This document shows positions 29,215 through 38,445 of a stretch of 64,000 nucleotides of DNA, piece by piece. Source of the stretch: Nocardia sp. NBC_00508 (GTDB lineage: Bacteria; Actinomycetota; Actinomycetes; Mycobacteriales; Mycobacteriaceae); the NCBI RefSeq assembly GCF_036346875.1, contig NZ_CP107852.1:1116001-1180000 (forward strand). The letters are read 5' to 3'. The position numbers and the translations under genes are program-made. The notes below the pieces were generated by a model. That model was not told the DNA's origin and made no database searches. It worked only from the letters and a program-made list of their open reading frames with translations. Position 1 is the stretch's first letter; each line of letters opens with the position of its first letter.

Positions 29215-30315
29215 TCAGCCCTTGTCCGAATCGGCCTTCTCCGAACCGGTCTCGGCGGACTCCCCCGCACCGGACTCGGCAGCGGACGTCTCCTCGGCGG
29301 TCCCGGCCCCGGCCGCATCGGACGCGGTCTCCTCGGATACCGCTGCGTCCGAAGGCTTCTCGGGCGACGCCGCGCCCGCGGCGCGCAACGCACGGAGCTG
29401 CCACGGCCAAGGGCGGGGGCTCGCGCCCGGCTGCAACTGCTCGGGCGTCTCGCGGCCCTTGGTGGCGAACACGAAATAGGCGATCGCGCCCAGGAACACC
29501 ACCGCGGAGGTGAACGAGTTGATCCGGATGCCCGCGATCTCGGTCGCCTCGTCGGCACGCATCAGTTCGATGAAGAACCGCCCGAAGCAGTAGCCGGCGA
29601 CGTACAGCGCGAACAGGCGGCCATGGCCGATCCGGAAGCGCCTGTCCACGAACACCAGCAGCACGACGACGAGCAGGTTCCAGACCATCTCGTACAGGAA
29701 GGTGGGATGCACGATCTTGTCGACCACGCCGGTGGAGACACCGTTCATCATGTCCAGCTGACCATCGTCGCCGACCCGGCGGAAGATCTGCAGGCCCCAC
29801 GGCACGTCGGTCTCGCGGCCGTACAGCTCCTGATTGAAGTAGTTGCCGAGCCTGCCGATGGCCTGGGCGAGCAGGATCGGCGGGGCCACCGCGTCACCCA
29901 ACGCCGGCAACGGGATCCGGTACACCCGGCAGCCGATCCACGCGCCGATGCCGCCCAACAGCACCGCACCCCAAATGCCGAGTCCGCCCTGATAGATCTT
30001 CAGCGCGTCGACCGGGTTCCCGTCCGGACCGAAGTACTTCTGCCAGTCGGTGGCCACGTGGTAGAGCCGGCCGCCGACCAGCCCGAATGGCACCGCGAAC
30101 ATCGCGACATCCAGGATCGCGCCGGGCTGGCCGCCCCGCGCGCGCCAGCGCCGCTCGCCCCACCAGATCGCGACGACGATGCCGAGAATGATGCACAGGG
30201 CATACGCGCGCAATGGGAAGGGTCCGAGCTGCCACACGCCCTGCGCGGGGCTGGGAATGTAGGCCAGCACGTCGCTGTTGGCCACGACACTGTCTGCCAC
30301 GACTCGTAAGGTCAC
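29215..30315 (-). CDS. lgt: Prolipoprotein diacylglyceryl transferase
   Basis: A 366-residue membrane enzyme that adds diacylglycerol from phosphatidylglycerol to the lipobox cysteine of prolipoproteins, such as the binding proteins in this window. Key parts are YIPSPAQGVWQLGPFPLRAYAL, GLVGGRLYHVATDW and the Lgt signature GRLGNYFNQELYGRETDVPWG, followed by HPTFLYEMVWN. A 75-residue Ala/Glu/Ser-rich acidic tail extends beyond the last helix, as in other mycolic-acid bacteria. The GTG start is chosen because TACGGT lies exactly seven bases upstream (leaderless). Confidence 0.94.
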   Translation of the reverse strand: MTLRVVADSVVANSDVLAYIPSPAQGVWQLGPFPLRAYALCIILGIVVAIWWGERRWRARGGQPGAILDVAMFAVPFGLVGGRLYHVATDWQKYFGPDGNPVDALKIYQGGLGIWGAVLLGGIGAWIGCRVYRIPLPALGDAVAPPILLAQAIGRLGNYFNQELYGRETDVPWGLQIFRRVGDDGQLDMMNGVSTGVVDKIVHPTFLYEMVWNLLVVVLLVFVDRRFRIGHGRLFALYVAGYCFGRFFIELMRADEATEIAGIRINSFTSAVVFLGAIAYFVFATKGRETPEQLQPGASPRPWPWQLRALRAAGAASPEKPSDAAVSEETASDAAGAGTAEETSAAESGAGESAETGSEKADSDKG

Positions 30316-30359
30316 GGTCGCCACCGTAGCGGAGTGCGGTTCAGTCGCAAGCTCCGCGG

Positions 30360-30589
30360 TCAGGCGTCGCCCGATCCGCGGACATCCTGTTCCTCCAGCA
30401 CCGCCGCATCGGCCAGATCCTGCCCAGCCGGTCCGCATTGTGCGGGTCTACCCACACCCACACATCCAGATCCTTCGTGAATCGGGGATGCCTGTGTGCT
30501 GCAACCGCGTAACCACCTACAACCAGGGAACGGACACTATGCTCGACGCACGATGCGATGAACTCGCTGAAGTCGCGGTCCAGCTCCAT
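30360..30589 (-). pseudogene. Internally deleted AbiEii/DUF6036-like nucleotidyltransferase
   Basis: The 5' part encodes MELDRDFSEFIASCVEHSVR then SLVVGGYAVAAHRHPRFTKD and LDVWVWVDPHNADRL, the N-terminal nucleotidyltransferase core (GG and DLD). The reading frame then shifts and a family-like C-terminus, GQDLADAAVLEEQDVRGSGD, follows at once. About 80 or more middle residues are missing, so the product cannot be functional. It is a remnant of a toxin-like nucleotidyltransferase gene. It lies downstream of trpA. Confidence 0.7.
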
Positions 30590-30725
30590 CGGGCCCCCAA
30601 CCGTAGTAGTCGGATCGAAGTTCTTCGACATGGGCGAGCCGCTCGGCCGCAGGCCTGTTCTGCCACCATCTGCGGTCGGGATCCGCCTCGTGCAGCCGCC
30701 GCCGGACGACAACTGGGGCTGGTAG
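30537..30725 (-). pseudogene. Remnant of the small partner gene of the nucleotidyltransferase
   Basis: An open frame without a start codon encodes RRRLHEADPDRRWWQNRPAA and then ERLAHVEELRSDYYGW, ending in RLQRVHRIVRRA. This resembles the short proteins usually encoded just upstream of, and overlapping, DUF6036/AbiEii-like nucleotidyltransferases. Here the 5' end is lost next to the trpA stop. It overlaps the nucleotidyltransferase remnant in another frame, as the intact pairs do. The family comparison is from memory. Confidence 0.5.
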
Positions 30726-30737
30726 TCACAGCGCGAC

Positions 30738-31541
30738 TCAACTGGCGAACGCGATCGGTGAACGGACACCGGCGGCAAGTTCCGCCGTGAGACGCCGCAC
30801 TGCGTCGAGCCCGTCGGCGGCCGCGGTGACCAGCGCCGAGCCGACGATGACGCCGTCGGCGTAGCCCGCGATCTCGGCGGCCTGCTCGCCCGAGCGCACA
30901 CCGAGTCCGACGCCGATCGGGAGGTCGGAGTGAGCCCGGATGCGCGCGCACAGCGCCGGCGCGGCGGAGGACACCGCGTCGCGGGCGCCGGTGACGCCCA
31001 TGGTCGAGGCCGCGTACACGAAGCCGCGGCTGGCCTCGAGCGTCTTCACCAGACGCTCCTCGGTGGACGAGGGCGCGACCAGGAAGATGCGGTCCAGGTT
31101 GTGCGTGGACGAGGCGACGAACCAGTCATCGGCCTCTTCCGGGATCAGGTTGGGGGTGATGAGGCCGGACCCGCCCGCGGCGGCCAGATCGCGTGCGAAG
31201 CGATCGACGCCGTACTTGAGCACCGGATTCCAGTAGCTCATCACCACGGCCTTGCCGCCCGCGCCCGCGATGGCCTCGACCACGGAGAACACGTCGCGCA
31301 CCCGCACACCGCCGCGCAGCGCCTGCTCCGCGGCGGCCTGGATGGTCGGGCCGTCCATCACGGGATCGGAGTAGGCGACGCCGACTTCGATGATGTCGCA
31401 GCCGGATTCGACCATCGCGCGCACGACGTCCATCGAACCGGCGAGGTCGGGGAAGCCCGCGGGCAGGTAGCCGATCAGCGCGGCGCGGCCCTCGGCGCGG
31501 CAGGCGGCGAAGGTGTTCGCCAGCCGGGACTGCTGGCTCAC
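30738..31541 (-). CDS. trpA: Tryptophan synthase alpha subunit
   Basis: A 267-residue TIM-barrel enzyme that cleaves indole-3-glycerol phosphate and passes indole to TrpB. It has LIGYLPAGFPDLAGSMDVVRAMVESGCDIIEVGVAYSDPVMDGPTIQ-type features (catalytic Glu in EVGVAYSDP, Asp in the VMDGPT region) and the phosphate-binding IGVGLGVRSGEQA. The GTG start, with GGCGGAG upstream, is overlapped (GTGA) by the stop of the second mini-cistron described below, so translation is probably coupled to it. Confidence 0.96.
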   Translation of the reverse strand: MSQQSRLANTFAACRAEGRAALIGYLPAGFPDLAGSMDVVRAMVESGCDIIEVGVAYSDPVMDGPTIQAAAEQALRGGVRVRDVFSVVEAIAGAGGKAVVMSYWNPVLKYGVDRFARDLAAAGGSGLITPNLIPEEADDWFVASSTHNLDRIFLVAPSSTEERLVKTLEASRGFVYAASTMGVTGARDAVSSAAPALCARIRAHSDLPIGVGLGVRSGEQAAEIAGYADGVIVGSALVTAAADGLDAVRRLTAELAAGVRSPIAFAS

Positions 31542-31621
31542 GACTCCGCCTCGCTGCCGCTCAGCTCCGTCGCGCGCCACCACGCGCCGTGTCCTCGGTT
31601 CACTCGCTGACGCTCACTCAC
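31538..31621 (-). CDS. Repeat-encoded 27-residue mini-cistron 2, before trpA
   Basis: A GTG-started frame of 27 codons encoded by the second 80-base repeat. It begins [15 protein letters not shown] and ends SGSEAES, then a TGA that overlaps the trpA GTG (GTGA). Its own GTG overlaps the stop of mini-cistron 1. GGCGGAG precedes the start. The peptide resembles nothing I know; its role may be only to pass ribosomes along. Confidence 0.45.
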   Translation of the reverse strand: MSERQRVNRGHGAWWRATELSGSEAES

Positions 31622-31712
31622 AACTCCGCCTCGCTGCCGCTCAGCTCCGTCGCGCGCCACCACGCGCCGTGTCCTCGGTTCACTCGCTGACGCTCACTCA
31701 CAACTCCGCCTC
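31541..31712. repeat. Two tandem 80-base repeats between trpB and trpA
   Basis: Units 31541-31620 and 31621-31700 are identical except at the second base, and a 12-base partial third copy continues into the end of trpB. Each unit carries a ribosome site (GGCGGAG), a GTGA start-stop overlap and 84 bases of open frame. The array looks like duplication of a spacer that contained the trpB-trpA junction. Confidence 0.95.
31618..31701 (-). CDS. Repeat-encoded 27-residue mini-cistron 1, after trpB
   Basis: The first repeat encodes the same peptide except for its last residue (Leu instead of Ser). The GTG start overlaps the trpB TGA (GTGA) and the TGA overlaps the start of mini-cistron 2. The 80-base unit is not a multiple of three, but the four-base overlap makes each frame exactly 28 codons with its stop. 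Confidence 0.45.
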   Translation of the reverse strand: MSERQRVNRGHGAWWRATELSGSEAEL

Positions 31713-32960
31713 CTCGGTGTCGAACAGCCTGAACCACCGCGCTGCCGTGTCCATGTCCTTGTCGCCTCGGCCCGAGAGGTTCACCAGGATGATCGCGCCG
31801 GGGCCGAGTTCCTTGCCCAGCCGCAGCGCACCCGCCACCGCGTGCGCCGACTCGATCGCCGGGATGATGCCCTCGCTACGGCTGAGCAGCAGCAGCGCAT
31901 CCATCGCCTCGGTGTCGGTGATCGGGCGGTACTCGGCGCGGCCGATGTCTTTCAAGAAGGCGTGCTCGGGGCCGACACCCGGGTAGTCCAGGCCCGCCGA
32001 GATCGAGTGCGACTCGATGGTCTGGCCGTCGTCGTCCTGCAGCAGGTAGGAGTACGCGCCCTGGAAGGCGCCGGGTGTCCCGCCGGTGAAGGTGGCCGCG
32101 TGCCGCCCGGTCTCGACGCCGTCGCCGGCGGCCTCGTAGCCGATCAACCGGACGTCGGCGTCGTCGAGGAACGCGTGGAAGATGCCGATGGCGTTGGAGC
32201 CGCCGCCGACGCAGGCGACGACCGCGTCCGGCAACCGGCCGGTCGAGGCCTGCACCTGGGCGCGGGCCTCCATGCCGACGATGCGCTGGAAATCGCGCAC
32301 CAGCATCGGGAACGGGTGCGGGCCCGCGGCGGTACCGAAGCAGTAGTAGGTGTCGTCCGCGTTGGTCACCCAGTCGCGCAACGCCTCGTTGATCGCGTCC
32401 TTGAGAGTTTGCGAACCGGAGGTCACCGAGACCACCTCGGCGCCGAGCAGGCGCATCCGCGCGACGTTCAGCGCTTGGCGCGCCGTGTCGACCGCTCCCA
32501 TGTAGACGATGCAGTCCAGGCCGAGCAGCGCGCAGGCGGTCGCCGTGGCCACGCCGTGCTGGCCCGCGCCGGTCTCGGCGATCACCCTGGTCTTGCCCAT
32601 CCGCTTGGCCAGCAGGGCCTGGCCGAGCACATTGTTGATCTTGTGTGACCCGGTGTGGTTCAAGTCCTCGCGCTTGAGCAGGATGCGCGCACCGCCCGCG
32701 TGCTCGGCCAGCCGCGTGCACTCGAACACCGGCGATGGGCGGCCGGTGTAGTCGCGTTGCAGCCGGTCGAGCTCGTTGAGAAACGACTCGTCGAGCCGGG
32801 ACTTCTCGTACTCGGCGGTGACCTCCTCGATCACGGCCATCAGCGCCTCGGGGACGTGCCTGCCGCCGTAGACGCCGAAGTGCCCGCCCGCGTCCGGCTC
32901 GTGACCGCTACGTTGGGCGACACCGTCGCTGGCCTGCGGTAATGCCGCCACGGCCGTCAC
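31698..32960 (-). CDS. trpB: Tryptophan synthase beta subunit
   Basis: A 420-residue PLP enzyme joining indole and serine. The PLP lysine lies in [55 protein letters not shown] and [12 protein letters not shown] are the usual conserved stretches, and an extended N-terminus precedes [15 protein letters not shown]. It starts with ATG overlapping the trpC stop by four bases. Its 3' end carries GGAGGCGGAGTTGTGA, which seeds the repeat array. Confidence 0.97.
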   Translation of the reverse strand: MTAVAALPQASDGVAQRSGHEPDAGGHFGVYGGRHVPEALMAVIEEVTAEYEKSRLDESFLNELDRLQRDYTGRPSPVFECTRLAEHAGGARILLKREDLNHTGSHKINNVLGQALLAKRMGKTRVIAETGAGQHGVATATACALLGLDCIVYMGAVDTARQALNVARMRLLGAEVVSVTSGSQTLKDAINEALRDWVTNADDTYYCFGTAAGPHPFPMLVRDFQRIVGMEARAQVQASTGRLPDAVVACVGGGSNAIGIFHAFLDDADVRLIGYEAAGDGVETGRHAATFTGGTPGAFQGAYSYLLQDDDGQTIESHSISAGLDYPGVGPEHAFLKDIGRAEYRPITDTEAMDALLLLSRSEGIIPAIESAHAVAGALRLGKELGPGAIILVNLSGRGDKDMDTAARWFRLFDTEEAEL

Positions 32961-33775
32961 CGGCCCCGCCGCGCCGGCTTCGGGCAGGACGGGTGGGTCC
33001 CCGCGGTCACCAGCTCCGACACCGCGGCACGTGGGTCGCCGCTGGTCACCAGGCCCTCGCCGACCAGAACGGCGTCCGCGCCCGCGCCCGCGTAGGCCAG
33101 CAGGTCGGCGGTGCCGCGGATGCCCGACTCGGCGATCCGGATGACCTCGGTGGGCAGTCCGGGCGCGATCCTGGCGAACACGTCGCGATCGACCTCGAGC
33201 GTCTTGAGGTTGCGGGCGTTCACGCCGATCACGGAGGCGCCCGCCTCCAGCGCGCGGTCGGCCTCCTCCTCGGTGTGCACCTCGACCAGCGCGGTCATCC
33301 CCAGCGATTCGGTGCGGTCGATCAGCGAGGACAGCACGTCCTGCTCCAGCGCGGCGACGATGAGCAGGATGACGTCCGCGCCGTGCGCACGGGCCTCGTG
33401 GATCTGGTACGGGCCGACGACGAAGTCCTTACGCAGGATCGGGATGTTCACCGTGGCGCGGACCGCGTCCAGGTCGTCCAGCGACCCGTTGAAGCGGCGG
33501 CCCTCGGTGAGCACGCTGATGATCCGTGCGCCGCCGTCCTCGTATGCCTTGGCCAGGCTCGCCGGGTCCGGGATGTCCGCCAGTTCGCCCTTGGACGGGC
33601 TGGCCCGCTTGACCTCGGCGATCACGCCGATGCCGTCTTCGAGCAGCGCGGCGCGGGCGTCCAGCGGCGCGGGCGCGGCGGCGGCGACGGCCTTTACCGC
33701 CTGGAAGTCGAGAAGGGCTTCCCGAGCGGCCACATCCGCGCGGACCCCGTCGAGAATCGAGTCGAGTACCGTCAT
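32957..33775 (-). CDS. trpC: Indole-3-glycerol phosphate synthase
   Basis: A 272-residue TIM barrel that closes the indole ring from CdRP. It has [15 protein letters not shown] (catalytic Lys and Glu region), [54 protein letters not shown] [13 protein letters not shown] and [16 protein letters not shown]. The ATG has GAAAGGA upstream. It is followed by trpB with a four-base overlap. About 180 bases separate it from the preceding trp-linked membrane gene, enough for its own promoter. Confidence 0.96.
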   Translation of the reverse strand: MTVLDSILDGVRADVAAREALLDFQAVKAVAAAAPAPLDARAALLEDGIGVIAEVKRASPSKGELADIPDPASLAKAYEDGGARIISVLTEGRRFNGSLDDLDAVRATVNIPILRKDFVVGPYQIHEARAHGADVILLIVAALEQDVLSSLIDRTESLGMTALVEVHTEEEADRALEAGASVIGVNARNLKTLEVDRDVFARIAPGLPTEVIRIAESGIRGTADLLAYAGAGADAVLVGEGLVTSGDPRAAVSELVTAGTHPSCPKPARRGR

Positions 33776-33958
33776 CTGGCTCGAATCCTTTCTGGGGAGA
33801 CGGACTTGCTACCTGAGAATCCCCCCAGGCGCTGTCTCACCGATGCTGACAAAGAATAAATGGACCTACGGGGCGCGTTTGCGCCGGGGCTCGAGTTGGA
33901 CCACGCGGAAGGGCCCGGCGCAAGGTGGTACCCGCCACACCCGCCACGCGGAATCAGC

Positions 33959-34771
33959 TCAGCGCCCACGTCGGCTCGCCTCGCCGGGGTGCGGATCGTC
34001 CGGAGGTTCCTCGGTCGGGTCGGTACCGGCGTCCAGCGCGTCCCACAGCACACGCTCGGACAACTGCGGTGACGACCGGTCGTCCGGGGACTGCGCGCGC
34101 CGCTGCGTGACCTCCGCCGTCGCGGCGGCGCGACGGACGGCCGGGTTGTCGTATTTGCCGGACAGCCGGGCCGTCTCGGCGGGCATTCTGGTCAACAGGG
34201 CGCCTGCGCCGAAGGCGGCGATCGCACCGAGCAAGGCGAGCACGGCCGGGAACGCCGACGTGGTCGCCTCCGCCACCTGCGCACGCCCCGGGAGTTCGGC
34301 GAGCTTCGCGGCCCGTTCGGCGATCTTGCCGGAGTTGGTCAGCAGCGCGAACGCAGGCACGGCGGCCACCGCCGCCACCAGGGCGATCAGCACCCCGACC
34401 ACACGGCGCAACCAGCCCCTGGTGGCCAGCACGGCCGCGATCGAGGCGAGCAGCACCAGCGCCAGCGGGGTCAGAGCCCCGAACCACACCCCACCGTTGA
34501 GTCGATCGATGCGCGGCTGGCTGAGACCGTCGGAGGAACCGACCGTCACCCAGGTCATCCGGGACGAGGCCCACAGCGCGGCGGCGGCGATGGCGAGCAA
34601 CACGACAGGACCCACCGGATACCCGCGGCGCGGATCGGCGTCGGGAGGCGATTGCGCGGACGCGGCGGAATCGTCCTGCGCGCGAACGGATTCCGGCTCT
34701 GCCGCGGCGCTCGCGTCCGGGGCGGGTTCCCTGGCCCTGCCCGGTTCCTTGTCGCGGTCGGCCGCGGTCAT
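33959..34771 (-). CDS. Trp-operon-associated membrane protein (TIGR02234 type)
   Basis: A 270-residue protein with an acidic, Ala/Pro-rich N-terminal 45 residues, then four membrane helices including [25 protein letters not shown] and a polar C-terminus. Proteins of this kind are encoded inside the trp operons of many actinobacteria; a role in tryptophan metabolism or transport is presumed only from location. Its ATG overlaps the trpE stop (ATGA). The C-terminal 60 residues are Arg/Asp-rich and probably cytosolic. Confidence 0.88.
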   Translation of the reverse strand: MTAADRDKEPGRAREPAPDASAAAEPESVRAQDDSAASAQSPPDADPRRGYPVGPVVLLAIAAAALWASSRMTWVTVGSSDGLSQPRIDRLNGGVWFGALTPLALVLLASIAAVLATRGWLRRVVGVLIALVAAVAAVPAFALLTNSGKIAERAAKLAELPGRAQVAEATTSAFPAVLALLGAIAAFGAGALLTRMPAETARLSGKYDNPAVRRAAATAEVTQRRAQSPDDRSSPQLSERVLWDALDAGTDPTEEPPDDPHPGEASRRGR

Positions 34772-36327
34772 CGCGGTTCGCCGCTCTCCACACCCGGTTC
34801 CGTGCCGTAGGCGCGGACGGTTCCGGCCGCCGCGATCGCCTTCAGCACCGCCATCGCCTTGTTGCGCGATTCCACGTCCTCGTACTCCGGGTTCGAGTCC
34901 GCGACCACACCGGCGCCCGCCTGCACGTAGGCCGTACCGTCCTTCAGCAGCGCGGTGCGGATGGCGATCGCGGTGTCGGCGTCGCCCGCGAAGTCCAGGT
35001 AGCCGACAACGCCGCCGTAGACGCCGCGGCGGGTCGGCTCGAGTTCTTCGATCAGCTCCATGGCGCGCACCTTGGGGGCGCCGGACAGGGTGCCCGCCGG
35101 GAAGCAGGCACGAACCGCGTCCAGCGCAATGCGGCCGGGCGCGAGCCGCCCCGACACCGTCGACACCAGGTGCATCACGTGGCTGTAGCGCTCGATGTGC
35201 CGGTACTCGGTGACCCGCACGGTGCCGGGCTCGCACACCCGGCCCAGATCGTTGCGGCCGAGATCGACGAGCATGAGGTGCTCGGCGTTCTCCTTCTCGT
35301 CGGCGAGCAGGCCCTTCTCCAGCAGCAGGTCCTCCTCCTCGGTGGCGCCGCGCCAGCGGGTGCCCGCGATCGGATGGGTCGTCGCCACACCGTCCTGCAC
35401 GGTCACCAGCGACTCCGGGCTGGAGCCGACGATGGAGAACGCGGTGCCGCCCTCGCCGTCCGGGATGTGCAGCAAATACATGTACGGACTCGGGTTCGAG
35501 GCGCGCAGCATCCGGTACAGGTCCAGCGGCGCGCCGCCGTAGTCCATTTCGAAACGCTGCGACAGGACGACCTGGAACGCCTCGCCCGCCTCGATCTCCT
35601 TGACCAGGCGGCGCACTCCCGCGCCGAACTCCTCGGTGGTGCGCCTGCGCCGGTACTGCGGCTCGGGCTGGTCGAACACCGACACGGTGGAATCGGCGGG
35701 CGCGCCAAGCGCGGCGGTCATCCGGTCCAATCTGGCCACCGCGTCGTCGTAGGCTTCGTCGACCCGCTCGGCGGTGCCGTTCCAATTGACCGCGTTGGCG
35801 ATCAGCGTGATCGCGCCCTCGTGGTGGTCGAACGCGGCCAGGTCGGTGGCCAGCAGCAACACCATCTCCGGCAGGCCCAGGTCGTCCATCGCCAGATTCG
35901 GCAGCCGCTCGATCCTGCGCACCGCGTCGTAGCCGAGGTACCCGACCATGCCGCCGGTCAGTGGAGGCAGTCCGGGCAGTCGCTCGGTGCGCAGCAACTC
36001 GAGGGTCTCGCGCAGCGCGACCAGCGGGTCTCCGCCGGAGGGAGCGTCGGCCGGGATGTGACCGAGCCAGGCCGCCTCGCCGTCGACGACGGTGAGCGCC
36101 GACGGGCTGCCCGCGCCGATGAACGACCAGCGCGACCACGACCGACCGTTCTCCGCGGACTCGAACAGGAACGTGCCGGCCCGGTCACCCGCCAGCTTGC
36201 GGTAGGCCGACAGCGGGGTTTCGGAGTCCGCCAGCACTTTTCGGGTCACCGGGACGACCCGGTGTTCCGCGGCCAGCAGATGGAACTGTTCGCGGGTCGT
36301 GGTGGTGGGAGTGGACGTGCCTGGCAT
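34768..36327 (-). CDS. trpE: Anthranilate synthase component I
   Basis: A 519-residue enzyme making anthranilate from chorismate with ammonia from TrpG. It shows the feedback-tryptophan segment [20 protein letters not shown] and the catalytic chorismate-binding domain with [41 protein letters not shown] and [18 protein letters not shown]. The ATG at 36327 gives the length seen in mycobacteria; upstream in-frame ATGs are less likely. No trpG or trpD lies here. The start codon is within a foldable leader. Confidence 0.95.
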   Translation of the reverse strand: MPGTSTPTTTTREQFHLLAAEHRVVPVTRKVLADSETPLSAYRKLAGDRAGTFLFESAENGRSWSRWSFIGAGSPSALTVVDGEAAWLGHIPADAPSGGDPLVALRETLELLRTERLPGLPPLTGGMVGYLGYDAVRRIERLPNLAMDDLGLPEMVLLLATDLAAFDHHEGAITLIANAVNWNGTAERVDEAYDDAVARLDRMTAALGAPADSTVSVFDQPEPQYRRRRTTEEFGAGVRRLVKEIEAGEAFQVVLSQRFEMDYGGAPLDLYRMLRASNPSPYMYLLHIPDGEGGTAFSIVGSSPESLVTVQDGVATTHPIAGTRWRGATEEEDLLLEKGLLADEKENAEHLMLVDLGRNDLGRVCEPGTVRVTEYRHIERYSHVMHLVSTVSGRLAPGRIALDAVRACFPAGTLSGAPKVRAMELIEELEPTRRGVYGGVVGYLDFAGDADTAIAIRTALLKDGTAYVQAGAGVVADSNPEYEDVESRNKAMAVLKAIAAAGTVRAYGTEPGVESGEPR

Positions 36328-36388
36328 GGGACATATCATCCCAGGCCGGACCGACAGGCCGGTCAGCGGTGCCGGTGACACGGCACCG
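36319..36388 (-). promoter_or_regulatory. Foldable trpE leader
   Basis: Three inverted repeats lie just upstream of and across the trpE start: CGGTGCCG-N6-CGGCACCG (36367-36388), TGGGA-N7-TCCCA (36327-36343) and GCCTGG-N16-CCAGGC (36319-36346). The second would pair the SD-like GGGA with the bases before ATG, and it is exclusive with the third. Translational control is possible. No Trp-rich short leader peptide was found. Confidence 0.35.
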
Positions 36389-36639
36389 GAGGAGACAAAA
36401 CCGGCAAATCGGGTCGCCCGTCCAGTCCCACACGGTCTCCCGGACGGGTGGGGGGCTAGCTAGCCAGAATCCCGAGATGGCCGCGCACATCGGCGGTGGC
36501 GGCAGGCCTCATGCCCGGCCACCGGCGCGGCGATCGGATCGCGAGCGGCGCACCGGCGGGCAAGAGCGCTGGGAGCCCCACTGTGACGCAGGCCCGACCG
36601 TGTACCGAATGAACCAAGTGCCCGGTAGTGTCCTCGGGC

Positions 36640-37095
36640 ATGCAGCCAGGACAGCTCGCCCCGCACTTCGAGCTTCCCGACCAGTCCGGCACCCCCCGCT
36701 CGCTCGACGCGCTGTTGGCGGACGGCCCGCTGGTCCTCTTCTTCTTTCCAGCCGCCAACACTCCGGTGTGCACGGCCGAAGCCTGTCACTTCCGTGACCT
36801 GACCGCCGAATTCGCCGCCGTCGGCGCCACCTGCGTCGGCATCAGCACCGACGGGGTGGACACCCAGGCGGGGTTCGCCGAGAAGCAGCGCCTCGGCTAT
36901 CCGCTGCTGTCCGATGCCGACGGCGCCGTGGCCGCCCGCTTCGGCGTCAAGCGCGGGCTGCTGGGCAGACTGGCGCCGGTGAAGCGCCAGACGTTCGTCA
37001 TCGACACCGATCGCACTGTCCGCAAGGTCATCAATGGCGAACTGCGCGCCACGGTGCACGCCGACGAGGCGCTGAAGTACCTGCGCACCAGGTAG
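36640..37095 (+). CDS. bcpB: Peroxiredoxin of the bacterioferritin comigratory (Bcp) type
   Basis: A 151-residue thiol peroxidase reducing H2O2 and organic peroxides. The peroxidatic cysteine is in NTPVCTAEACHFRDL, with a second cysteine five residues later, the PxxxT(S)xxC active-site pattern. It matches Rv1608 in sequence (ARFGVKRGLLGRLAPVKRQTFVIDTDR) and in place beside the trp/his block. ATG at 36640 is preferred: a TAGTGT hexamer lies eight bases upstream, and the longer GTG start would add four residues. Confidence 0.93.
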   Translation: MQPGQLAPHFELPDQSGTPRSLDALLADGPLVLFFFPAANTPVCTAEACHFRDLTAEFAAVGATCVGISTDGVDTQAGFAEKQRLGYPLLSDADGAVAARFGVKRGLLGRLAPVKRQTFVIDTDRTVRKVINGELRATVHADEALKYLRTR

Positions 37096-37149
37096 ACCAC
37101 GCGCCGCGTCCGCAAAAGCCGGATTCGCGCTGGTGGGCGGCATAACGGG

Positions 37150-37216
37150 CGCAGCGGGACGAAGTCCGTCCCGAGCCAGCGCGCCGGGCCGAGCAAAGGC
37201 GAGGCAGCCGCTTAGG
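37150..37216. repeat. Diverged single copy of the 24.3-kb repeat element
   Basis: It shares GGACGAAGTCC, GCGCCGGGCCGAGC and GGCGAGGCAGCCGC with the tandem array at 24280-24413. It runs up to the next gene: its last bases (TTAGGCT) supply the -10-like hexamer TAGGCT six bases before that ATG. Confidence 0.7.
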
Positions 37217-37224
37217 CTGGGCAG

Positions 37225-37782
37225 ATGACTTCGACCGAGGCTCAGCCCGGCGGACGCAAATCCACGGCCGCCGTCTGGCGCACACGGATCATCGTCGGTG
37301 CCGCGATCCTCGCTCTTTTGGTCCTCACCTATTTCGTCCTGGCCGCGTTCATCCCGCGCTGGTGGGCCCAGCGGCTCGGGTCGATGGTGGGCGGCAGCTT
37401 CGCCAAGGGCATCGGGTGGGGCTTGCTCTACGGCGGATTGTGCACCGTCGTACCGCTTTTCCTGATGCTGTTCGCCGTACTGGTCTGGCGCCGCAAGGCG
37501 GGCCGGTTCCTGGCGGGCGCGGCCGCGGTCGTCGCGATCCTGTTCGCGATCCCCAACCTGATGACGCTGACCATCGTGCTGGGCAACAGCAGCGCGGCCC
37601 ATGCGGGCGAGCGCACCCTGGATGTGGACGCGCCCGCGTTCCGTGGCGCCGCGCTCGCCGGCGCGATCGTCTCCACCTTGCTGTTCCTGCTCGCGGTCGG
37701 CGTGTTGCTGCTGCGCAAGTGGCGGCGCACGCACCCCCGCACCGCGGCAACCCAGCCGACGACGGGCTCCGAGAAGGTGTGA
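37225..37782 (+). CDS. Hypothetical membrane protein, four helices
   Basis: A 185-residue protein with membrane helices at about 23-45, 66-88, 95-118 and 143-165, and a basic C-terminus. No family recognised beyond the generic 'permease' names such proteins receive. TAGGCT six bases before the ATG suggests a leaderless transcript. It ends 145 bases before the MarR gene. Confidence 0.75.
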   Translation: MTSTEAQPGGRKSTAAVWRTRIIVGAAILALLVLTYFVLAAFIPRWWAQRLGSMVGGSFAKGIGWGLLYGGLCTVVPLFLMLFAVLVWRRKAGRFLAGAAAVVAILFAIPNLMTLTIVLGNSSAAHAGERTLDVDAPAFRGAALAGAIVSTLLFLLAVGVLLLRKWRRTHPRTAATQPTTGSEKV

Positions 37783-37926
37783 GTGAACTCACGTCATTCG
37801 CTATCTTTATGACGGTCGAGCGAAGTCGTGGCAAACTCATCCACGCGGGTGACTGTGCACATGCTTTTCAACAATCACTAGGACCACGAACACAACCACG
37901 TCACTTGGCTTGAAAGAAGGCACACG

Positions 37927-38436
37927 GTGACGAAGTGGCTCGACCCCGTCGAACAACGAGCTTGGCGCGCGATCGTGGCGCTGATGACACGTCTACCAGC
38001 GGCATTGGATACCCAGCTGCAGCGCGAGTCCGGCGTGACACATTTCGAGTACTGGGTACTGACCCTGCTGTCGGAGGAACCGGGACACCGGCTCCAAATG
38101 AGTGAGCTTGCCCACAAAGCAAACGCATCGCTATCACGACTGTCCCACGTGGTGTCCAAATTGGAGCGCATGGGTTGGGCCGAGCGTTCGGCGACCGCGG
38201 GGCGGCGCGGCGTGCACGCCGTGCTCACCGACGACGGATACCTGAAGGTCGTCGAGGCCGCGCCGGGATATGTGGACGCCGTGCGCCAGTTGGTCTTCGA
38301 CGGCTTGGACGACGGGCAGAAAGCCCAGCTCGCCGAACTGGGCGAGCTGCTGGCCGCGCGGCTCGCCGACACGCTCGACCGGCCCGGCGGACTCACCTCG
38401 GCAGGTACGGACGACAACCGCCCGTCCAACTCGTAA
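37927..38436 (+). CDS. MarR-family transcriptional regulator
   Basis: A 169-residue winged-helix regulator. The DNA-binding core is SGVTHFEYWVLTLLSEEPGHRLQMSELAHKANASLSRLSHVVSKLERMGWAERSATAGRRG-type sequence, with the recognition helix in ASLSRLSHVVSKLERMGW and the wing after it. N- and C-terminal helices form the dimer. The GTG start has AGAAGG seven bases upstream. Targets are not obvious; it is convergent with hisI with nine bases between. Confidence 0.92.
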   Translation: MTKWLDPVEQRAWRAIVALMTRLPAALDTQLQRESGVTHFEYWVLTLLSEEPGHRLQMSELAHKANASLSRLSHVVSKLERMGWAERSATAGRRGVHAVLTDDGYLKVVEAAPGYVDAVRQLVFDGLDDGQKAQLAELGELLAARLADTLDRPGGLTSAGTDDNRPSNS

Positions 38437-38445
38437 GGCGCGCGT

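Noticed and set aside
31541..31712. CRISPR-like array
   Set aside because: Only two directly abutting 80-base units without spacers; this is a tandem duplication.
33959..36139. 726-codon frame joining the Trp-associated membrane protein to an upstream extension
   Set aside because: The upstream part is a shifted frame of trpE. The membrane protein has its own ATG overlapping the trpE stop.
36185..36490. Possible trp leader peptide (frame with VWDW upstream of trpE)
   Set aside because: The frame is about 100 codons and runs through the trpE start, has only scattered Trp codons and no adjacent WW run followed by a terminator, so it is not a classical attenuator peptide.
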